DNA of 64,000 nt from Nocardioides okcheonensis (GTDB taxonomy: Bacteria > Actinomycetota > Actinomycetes > Propionibacteriales > Nocardioidaceae): positions 2,046,001-2,110,000 of the forward strand of contig NZ_CP087710.1 of NCBI RefSeq assembly GCF_020991065.1, given 5' to 3'. A model generated the notes under the pieces. That model was given only the letters and a program-made list of their open reading frames with translations. It was not told the DNA's origin and made no database searches. Positions 57,387 to 64,000 of the stretch are shown piece by piece (the first letter of the stretch is position 1; every line of letters begins with the position of its first letter). A program made the position numbers and the translations under genes.

Positions 57387-57419
57387 GCGAGGGGCCCGGC
57401 CGTCGGTCGGGCCCCTCGC
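57387..57419 (+). terminator. Hairpin terminator after serC
   Basis: GCGAGGGGCCCG and its exact complement (12 bp) enclose a 9-nt loop, 12 bp past the stop. Confidence 0.85.
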
Positions 57420-57570
57420 TCGTGGCAGCCGAGTGGGGGTCGGCCACCGAAGGCCTCGACGTGGGCCCCCGACGTCCTCGTGGGAGAGAGGACGGCGCCA
57501 ACTCTTCCGCACGCGGCACCCCGTCAGGAAGCACTTGACGCAACATTGACGGACCGGGTCGGCCGCCCGG

Positions 57571-58566
57571 TCAGGACTTCAGCAGCTTGAGCACCGCGCG
57601 CTCGAGCGCGGCCTGGCGCGCGTCGGCGGAGTCGTAGGTCGTGCGCACCGTGATCGTCCGGCCGTGCTCGTAGGCCTCCACCACGCGGGGGTCGACGTAC
57701 GACGTCCGCGCCAGGGTCGGGGTGTTGCCGAGGAACTCCGACACCTCCTTCATCGCCGAGGCCACCGCGCGCTTGCGTGACGCCTTGGTGGCCCCCGGCT
57801 CGTCGCTCCCGGCCAGCGCGGCGGCGGCGATGACGGTCGCGTGCCAGGTGCGGAAGTCCTTCGCGGTGGCCTCGATGCCGAAGCAGGTGCGGATGTAGTC
57901 GTTGACGTCGGAGGACGACAGGTCCTTCCAGGTCGTGCCGTCCTTCCACGCCAGCAGCTCGTCGCCGCCGCCGCGGCGGCGCCGCATCACGTCGAGGGCG
58001 TCGATCGCGGCCGGGTCGTCGATGTCGATGCAGTGCTCCACGCCCGACTTGCCGACGAAGCAGAACCGCAGCCCACCCTGGTGGCGCGAGACGTGCTCCT
58101 TGAGCATGGTGGTGAGCCCGAACGAGCCGTTGGTGTCGGTGTAGACGTCGTTGCCGATGCGGAAGTAGCCGAGGTCGAGCAGGCGGACCGCGACCGCGCA
58201 GGCGCGCTCGAGCGTCATCCCGTCGGAGCCGATGTCGGCCAGCACCCGTTCGCGGGCCTTCGACAGCGCCTTGCCGAAGCCGAGGATCCGGTCGAACTTC
58301 GCGGCGTCCCGGCTGGAGCGCCACTGCGGGTGGTAGAGGTACTGGCGCCGGCCGGCGTCGTCCGTGCCGACGGCCTGCAGGTGGCCGTGGGGGTGCGGGG
58401 TGATCCAGACGTCCTGCCACGCCGGCGGGATGACCAGGTCCTTGCACCGCTGGACCTGCTCGGCGTCGAGCTTCTCGCCGTGCTGGTCGAGGTAGGTGAA
58501 GCCCTTGCCGACGCGCCGCCGCGTCCAGCCCGGCTGGTCGGGGGACGTTCGCCGGAGTCGGGGCAT
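57571..58566 (-). CDS. DNA topoisomerase IB (poxvirus/bacterial type)
   Basis: A 331-residue type IB topoisomerase that relaxes supercoils through a 3'-phosphotyrosine. The N-terminal domain has FTYLDQHGEKLDAEQVQRCKDLVIPPAWQDVWITP. Catalytic-domain blocks are DLGYFRIGNDVYTDTNGSFGLTTM, KDFRTWHATVIAA and ARTSYVDPRVVEAYEHG, where Tyr in TSYVDP is the nucleophile. ATG 58566 gives the usual length. Bacterial type IB enzymes are accessory to topoisomerase I and gyrase. Confidence 0.92.
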   Translation of the reverse strand: MPRLRRTSPDQPGWTRRRVGKGFTYLDQHGEKLDAEQVQRCKDLVIPPAWQDVWITPHPHGHLQAVGTDDAGRRQYLYHPQWRSSRDAAKFDRILGFGKALSKARERVLADIGSDGMTLERACAVAVRLLDLGYFRIGNDVYTDTNGSFGLTTMLKEHVSRHQGGLRFCFVGKSGVEHCIDIDDPAAIDALDVMRRRRGGGDELLAWKDGTTWKDLSSSDVNDYIRTCFGIEATAKDFRTWHATVIAAAALAGSDEPGATKASRKRAVASAMKEVSEFLGNTPTLARTSYVDPRVVEAYEHGRTITVRTTYDSADARQAALERAVLKLLKS

Positions 58567-58619
58567 GCCGGCGAACCTAGCCCGCTCCCCCGCGCCCGGC
58601 GGACACCCAGAGGGAGGGG

Positions 58620-59123
58620 TCAGGAGCCCAGGACGGCGGCGACCTCGTCGTGGGCGGCGCGGCCGAAGGCCACGATGCGCGCCTCCTCCACGTCGGTCTC
58701 CGTCTCGCGGAGGGTGTCGACCGCGGCGCGGATCGCGTCGCCCCGTGGCCAGCCGTAGACGCCCGCACTCACCAGCGGGAACGCGACCGACCGGGCCCCG
58801 ATCTCGTCGGCGACGGCCAGGGCGCCGGTGTAGCAGGAGGTGAGCAGGGCGCGGTCGCGCTGGCCGCGCGTCCAGTCGGGGCCGACGACGTGGATCACCC
58901 AGCGGGCGGGCATCAGACCGGCCGTGGTCCAGCCGGCGTGCCCGGTCTCCAGCCCGTGCGGGAAGCGGCGTACGCAGTCGGCGAGCACCTCGGGACCGCC
59001 GGCGGCGTGGATCGCGCCGTCGACGCCCAGCCCACCGCGCATCGCCCGGTTGGCGGCGTTGACCACCGCGTCGACCTGCTGGGCGGTGATGTCGCCCTCG
59101 ACGAGGGTGACCCGCGCGGTCAC
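58620..59123 (-). CDS. Macro-domain ADP-ribose-binding/hydrolase protein
   Basis: A 167-residue macro domain: VTLVEGDITAQQVDAVVNAANRAMRGGLGVDGAIHAAGGPEVLADC holds the ADP-ribose binding start, GHAGWTTAGLMPARWVIHVVGPDW follows, and FPLVSAGVYGWPRGDAIRAAVDTL is the catalytic-loop region of MacroD-type O-acetyl-ADP-ribose and protein ADP-ribose hydrolases. The GTG start overlaps the M4 protease stop by 4 bp, so both are made from one message. The coupling to an intracellular protease is unusual. Confidence 0.9.
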   Translation of the reverse strand: MTARVTLVEGDITAQQVDAVVNAANRAMRGGLGVDGAIHAAGGPEVLADCVRRFPHGLETGHAGWTTAGLMPARWVIHVVGPDWTRGQRDRALLTSCYTGALAVADEIGARSVAFPLVSAGVYGWPRGDAIRAAVDTLRETETDVEEARIVAFGRAAHDEVAAVLGS

Positions 59124-60442
59124 GACGCCCCGCCGCCGTCGCGCAGCACCCGCCGCGCCAGCTCGGACTGCGTCGCGGTGAGCAGGTGCTCCGGGACCCG
59201 GACCGGGTCGCCCCCGTCGACGCGGAAGCTGTAGACGAACATGTCCGGCTTCGGCGGCGTGAAGGAGCCACGGGGACCCGACAGACCGGCCTCGTCGACG
59301 AGCGGACGCAGGTCGGCGAGGCCGGGGTCGTCGAGGTCGACCTCGGCGGTCTCGGTCCGGCCGGCGAAGCCACCGGTGCGCTCCACCCGCAGCCTCCGCC
59401 CGGCCGGCGCGGTCCGCGGGGGCGTGCCCGGGACGGCGCCGGCGCCGGGCCGCACCCCGACCTGCTCCCACGCGCCGGAAACGGCGTCGGCGTGCTCGCC
59501 CGCCGCCGCGACCGTCGCCGCGGCGAACTCGGCGAAGTCGGCGTCCGACGACACTGAGCCGCCGGAGATCGCGGCGTACCAGATGCGGCCGGCCCCCTCG
59601 ACCGCGCTGCCGCCGATCGCGACGGCCGCGAGCTGGAAGGCCTTGTTGGGGATGCCGGAGTTGAGGTGGACGCCGCCGTTGTCGTCGGTGGTGTCGACGT
59701 AGTCGTCCATGTGGCCGACCTGCGGGTCGGCGCCGAGCTCGGGGTCGTCGTAGGCGGTGCCGGGTGCGGCCATGTCGCGCAGCGCCCGTGCCTGCACCGC
59801 CGGGGTGAAGATGCCCTCGCCGATCAGCCAGTCGCCCGCGGCCGCGTCCTGGCCGAGCAGCCGCTGCTTGAGGCAGGAGGCGAAGGCGTCGGCGACCGAC
59901 TCGTTGAGCGCACCGGACTGGCCGGAGTAGGTGAGGTCGCACGTGTGCTCGACGACGGCGTGGCCGAACTCGTGGGCCAGCACGTCGACGGGCTTGGTGA
60001 ACCGCTCGAACACGCGCCCGTCGCCGTCGCCGAAGACGAGCTGGGTGCCGTCCCAGAAGGCGTTGTCGTAGTCCACGCCGTAGTGGACGGTCAGGCTGAC
60101 CGGCGCGCCCGCGTCGTCGAAGGAGTCGCGACCGAAGCCGTCGGCCCACATCGCGAGGGTCGCGGTGATGCCGTCGGCCGCCTCGTCGACGGCGACGTCA
60201 CCGGTGGCGTCCTCACCCGTCCGCCGCGCGGGCGTGCCGGGCAGCTCGGTCGTCGAGCCGGCGTCGTGCACGGTCCAGGCCGCGGCGTCGACCGCGACCG
60301 CGGGGCGCACGGCACGGTCGGCGCCCGCGCGCCGCTCGCGCAGCGCGCGGTCGGCGTCGGCCTGGGCCTGCCCGACGCGCTCGGCCAGCCAGGGCGGGAT
60401 GAAGGTGCAGCGTGTCCGGTCGTGGTCCCGAGAGGTCGTCAT
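59120..60442 (-). CDS. Protealysin-like M4 metalloprotease with emfourin-like inhibitor domain
   Basis: A 440-residue thermolysin-family protease without signal peptide. Residues about 11-22 (RCTFIPPWLAERV) are the short protealysin-type propeptide. The zinc site is HEFGH at 157-161 with Glu181 (ALNESVADAF) as third ligand, and the thermolysin-type catalytic histidine is His259 (GGVHLNSGIPNKAF). Residues about 350-436 (RVERTGGFAGRTETAEVDLDD, DMFVYSFRVDG, LTATQSELARRVL) resemble emfourin, the protein inhibitor encoded next to protealysin in Serratia. Here it appears fused, so the enzyme may be self-inhibited. Likely cytoplasmic. It overlaps the macro-domain gene. Confidence 0.85.
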   Translation of the reverse strand: MTTSRDHDRTRCTFIPPWLAERVGQAQADADRALRERRAGADRAVRPAVAVDAAAWTVHDAGSTTELPGTPARRTGEDATGDVAVDEAADGITATLAMWADGFGRDSFDDAGAPVSLTVHYGVDYDNAFWDGTQLVFGDGDGRVFERFTKPVDVLAHEFGHAVVEHTCDLTYSGQSGALNESVADAFASCLKQRLLGQDAAAGDWLIGEGIFTPAVQARALRDMAAPGTAYDDPELGADPQVGHMDDYVDTTDDNGGVHLNSGIPNKAFQLAAVAIGGSAVEGAGRIWYAAISGGSVSSDADFAEFAAATVAAAGEHADAVSGAWEQVGVRPGAGAVPGTPPRTAPAGRRLRVERTGGFAGRTETAEVDLDDPGLADLRPLVDEAGLSGPRGSFTPPKPDMFVYSFRVDGGDPVRVPEHLLTATQSELARRVLRDGGGAS

Positions 60443-60486
60443 GGGACAGGTCTACCCGTCCGCACCGACAGCCGGAAGGGGCCGGA

Positions 60487-61275
60487 TCAGCAGGGGCTGT
60501 AGTCGAACGTCATGTCGCTGACGTAGATCGCCTGGTCCTGGTCGAGGGTGTTGTCGAAGCTGCGGGCGTAGTTGCTGTAGGCGATCTGGAACGACGTCAG
60601 CGGACCGGGGAGCCGCAGGGTGAGGTTGCCCCCGGAGCCCTCGGCGTTGTCGGCAGCGTTGGTGTAGTAGCTCTGGTAGAAGTACTCGCGCCCCTGGCCG
60701 TCGGTCGTCGTGAGGACGCTCGACGACTTGCTCAGCACGACGTAGCTCGCGCTGATCCGCAGCAGGTCGAGGAAGTCGGTGTCCTGGGAGTCGATGTCGG
60801 TGATCGTGAACTCGAGGTTCGACACCGGCCTGGAGAACGTGAACGTGTAGGTGCCGAGGTCGCCGAGCCCCTGCGGCGAGCTGGACGTCGTGGCCTGCCA
60901 CAGGCTCAGGCCGGAGACGCCGAGCCCGCCGACGCGCGGGGCGATGCGGAAGTTCGGGTTGGGCGTGGAGCCGGCGGTCTCCGAGCCGGGCTTCATGTTG
61001 CCCGTGTAGGCGGCCGTGACGTCGAGCGACATCGGCAGCACGGGCCCCGTGCCGTCGGGATCGAGGGTGAGCGTCGCCGCGGTGTTGCTGGTCCGGTTGA
61101 ACGACGCGTTGGTGCCGTCCCAGTCGAGCAGCTGGCCGACGCGGACGTCGCAGGGCGACGCGGCGTACGCCGGCGCGGTCGCGGCGGCCGCGATCACGGG
61201 CACGCTCCACGCGGCCGCTCGGGTGATCGTGCGGCGCGACGGGCGCAGGTCGGTGGTGTCGGTGTCGATCGTCAT
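60487..61275 (-). CDS. Tat-exported surface protein, copy 2 of a tandem pair
   Basis: A 262-residue protein with a twin-arginine signal: SRRTITRAAAW, hydrophobic stretch and APAYA cleavage site near residue 42. The mature part is Ser/Thr-rich and beta-predicted, with VSNLEFTITDIDSQDTDFLDLL and DNTLDQDQAIYVSDMTFDYSPC at the C-terminus. This TITDID motif occurs in bacterial surface modules. No anchor is visible. It is clearly paralogous to the next gene along its whole length. GGAGACC precedes the ATG. Function unknown. Confidence 0.8.
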   Translation of the reverse strand: MTIDTDTTDLRPSRRTITRAAAWSVPVIAAAATAPAYAASPCDVRVGQLLDWDGTNASFNRTSNTAATLTLDPDGTGPVLPMSLDVTAAYTGNMKPGSETAGSTPNPNFRIAPRVGGLGVSGLSLWQATTSSSPQGLGDLGTYTFTFSRPVSNLEFTITDIDSQDTDFLDLLRISASYVVLSKSSSVLTTTDGQGREYFYQSYYTNAADNAEGSGGNLTLRLPGPLTSFQIAYSNYARSFDNTLDQDQAIYVSDMTFDYSPC

Positions 61276-61394
61276 CAGGTCTCCGGCGCGGCCGTGCTGC
61301 TCGGGGGGTGCAGTCACCAGCCGCGCTGGAAGGGTGATCGGCCGCGCGGGGCCCGACGTGAGGAGTCGGCCGACAGGTCCAGACCGGCGTCAGC

Positions 61395-62177
61395 TCAGCA
61401 GGGCTTGTAGTCGAACCTCAGGTCGCTGACGTAGATCGTCTGGTCCTGGTCGAGCTGGTTGTCGAAGGCCGCCGCCGAGTTGGTGTAGCGGATCGTGAAG
61501 CTCGAGATCGGCCCGGCGTAGGTGACGGAGAGGTTGCCCGCAGCGCCAGTGGTGTTGTCGGTGGGGGTGTTCTCACCGGTCGCGATGAAGTACTCGCCGA
61601 TGCCGGCGGCCGTCGCCCTGGTGATGGTGGCCGGGTGGGTCGCGGTGTAGCCGCTGGTGAGGGTCAGCGCGTCACGGAAGTCGCCCGTCGCGGAGTCGAT
61701 GTCGGTGATGGTGAAACGCAGGTTGGTGACCGGGCGCGAGAACGTGAAGGTGTACGTCCCGGTGTCGCTCGTCGGCGCCGGGCTGGTGGAGGTCGTCGAC
61801 TGCCAGAGGCTGATGCCGGACTGGGTGAGGTTGCCGACGTTCGAGGCCAGTCGGAGGCTGGGGTTGGTGCGGTTCTGCGGGAACTCGTAGCCGGCCTTCA
61901 TGCCGCCGGTGTAGGACGCGGCGACGTCCAGCGTGAGCACGGGGATGCCGGTCGCGGGCGTCAGGCTCGCGCGCGCCGCCGTGTCGCTGGTGCGGGAGAA
62001 GGCGACGTTGGTGGCGTCCCAGTCCAGCAGCTGGTTGGTGCGCTGGTCGCAGGGGGAGGCGGCGTAGGCGGGCGCGGCCGTGGCCGCAGCGACGACCGGG
62101 ACGCTCCAGGCGGCGGCGCGGGTGACCGTGCGCCGGGAGGGGCGCAGCTCGTTCGAGGTGACGTCGTCGTACTTCAC
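61395..62177 (-). CDS. Tat-exported surface protein, copy 1 of a tandem pair
   Basis: A 260-residue paralogue of the gene at 60487-61275: same twin-arginine signal (SRRTVTRAAAWSVPVVAAATAAPAYA), same LLDWDATN start of the mature region, same VTNLRFTITDIDSATGDFRD block and same C-terminus DQDQTIYVSDLRFDYKPC. GTG 62177 with GGAGAACCT before it is preferred over in-frame upstream starts. Folding before Tat export and the conserved N- and C-terminal cysteines suggest a compact disulfide-linked domain. Role unknown. Confidence 0.8.
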   Translation of the reverse strand: MKYDDVTSNELRPSRRTVTRAAAWSVPVVAAATAAPAYAASPCDQRTNQLLDWDATNVAFSRTSDTAARASLTPATGIPVLTLDVAASYTGGMKAGYEFPQNRTNPSLRLASNVGNLTQSGISLWQSTTSTSPAPTSDTGTYTFTFSRPVTNLRFTITDIDSATGDFRDALTLTSGYTATHPATITRATAAGIGEYFIATGENTPTDNTTGAAGNLSVTYAGPISSFTIRYTNSAAAFDNQLDQDQTIYVSDLRFDYKPC

Positions 62178-62442
62178 AGGTTCTCCGGGGGAAGTGGCGC
62201 TCGTGGGGGTGGTTGCGCGTTCTACTAGACGGTAGTCGGCACTCGGGCACACACCGGTAACAACGAGTTGCACCGGCATGAGACCTCCGCCACGCTCTTC
62301 GTCGACGACGTCGCCGCGGATGGGTGCCGGGGCGCACGAAATCTCGATATCCGCCCGCCCGCACTAGACTCGGTCGCGCTGCGGCCGTGTCGGCCGCGCC
62401 CCCGGCCGCTCGGCCGCTCGTCTCCGCCCGGAAGGCTCCTGC

Positions 62443-64000
<1,558 letters not shown>

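Overview
The window is very GC-rich DNA (roughly 70% or more by eye), with dense gene packing, frequent GTG starts, 1-4 bp stop/start overlaps and leaderless-looking promoters. The gene set includes IdeR/DtxR, an LCP protein, SepX/GlpR, a UGP-type UDP-glucose pyrophosphorylase, DUF2277, a sortase-type LPDTG surface protein and an ABC sugar importer without its own ATPase. This points to an actinobacterium. Nocardioides or a close relative is my inference from gene content; no rRNA is present to settle it. Nothing resembles a phage structural module or a CRISPR array.

Layout. 1-10.8 kb: cell-surface and redox genes (malectin/propeller exoprotein, S51 peptidase, stand-alone receiver, VKOR, lipoprotein, and a 1789-residue fibril protein with 11 modules and an LPDTG anchor). 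11.0-21.4 kb: a genomic island in the 3' end of tRNA-Ala(CGC). It is bounded by 91-bp near-identical direct repeats and carries a truncated integrase, an excisionase-like gene, a broken universal stress gene, an MFS exporter, an IS110 relic and a complete LacI-controlled alpha-glucoside operon (lipoprotein, two permeases, GH13 glucosidase). 21.4-27.3 kb: a core block on the minus strand, UGPase - moeA/glp - moaC - mog - rimJ - sepX/glpR, with fthC divergent. 27.4-35.3 kb: penicillin-amidase family enzyme, FmdB protein, a frameshifted SAF gene, mscL, an LCP gene with a small downstream ORF, and a divergent MerR/SulP pair. 35.4-44.9 kb: tRNA-Arg(CCT), histidine kinase, enoyl reductase-like protein, secreted propeller, DUF2277-sirtuin pair, IdeR, hotdog protein and a second GH13 enzyme. 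45-52.2 kb: two drug-efflux loci, marR-MFS and tetR-ABC-ABC, separated by a 760-bp repeat-rich stretch. That stretch contains a candidate promoter, a 12-codon leader ORF with an exceptionally strong ribosome-binding site, and alternative hairpins. 52.4-64 kb: pdxH, a citrate synthase, small secreted and membrane genes, serC, topoisomerase IB, a macro-domain gene overlapping an M4 protease that carries an emfourin-like inhibitor domain, two tandem Tat-exported paralogues, and the start of typA/bipA, which runs off the end.

How genes work together. The island operon, its LacI regulator and its operator palindrome form a self-contained uptake and hydrolysis unit that must borrow an MsiK-type ATPase. 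The efflux loci pair each pump with a local regulator, and the tetR unit has a perfect 20-bp operator. The MoeA-like and SepX-like proteins sit in the arrangement described for the Glp-GlpR/SepX divisome partners of actinobacteria. Three families of dispersed hairpin repeats occupy gene ends; one copy is flanked by a 36-bp duplication of the pdxH 3' end.

The most interesting items are the tRNA-Ala island, the structured leader upstream of the MFS pump, the protease-inhibitor fusion with its macro-domain partner, and the hairpin repeats. All functional statements are sequence-reading inferences without database searches.
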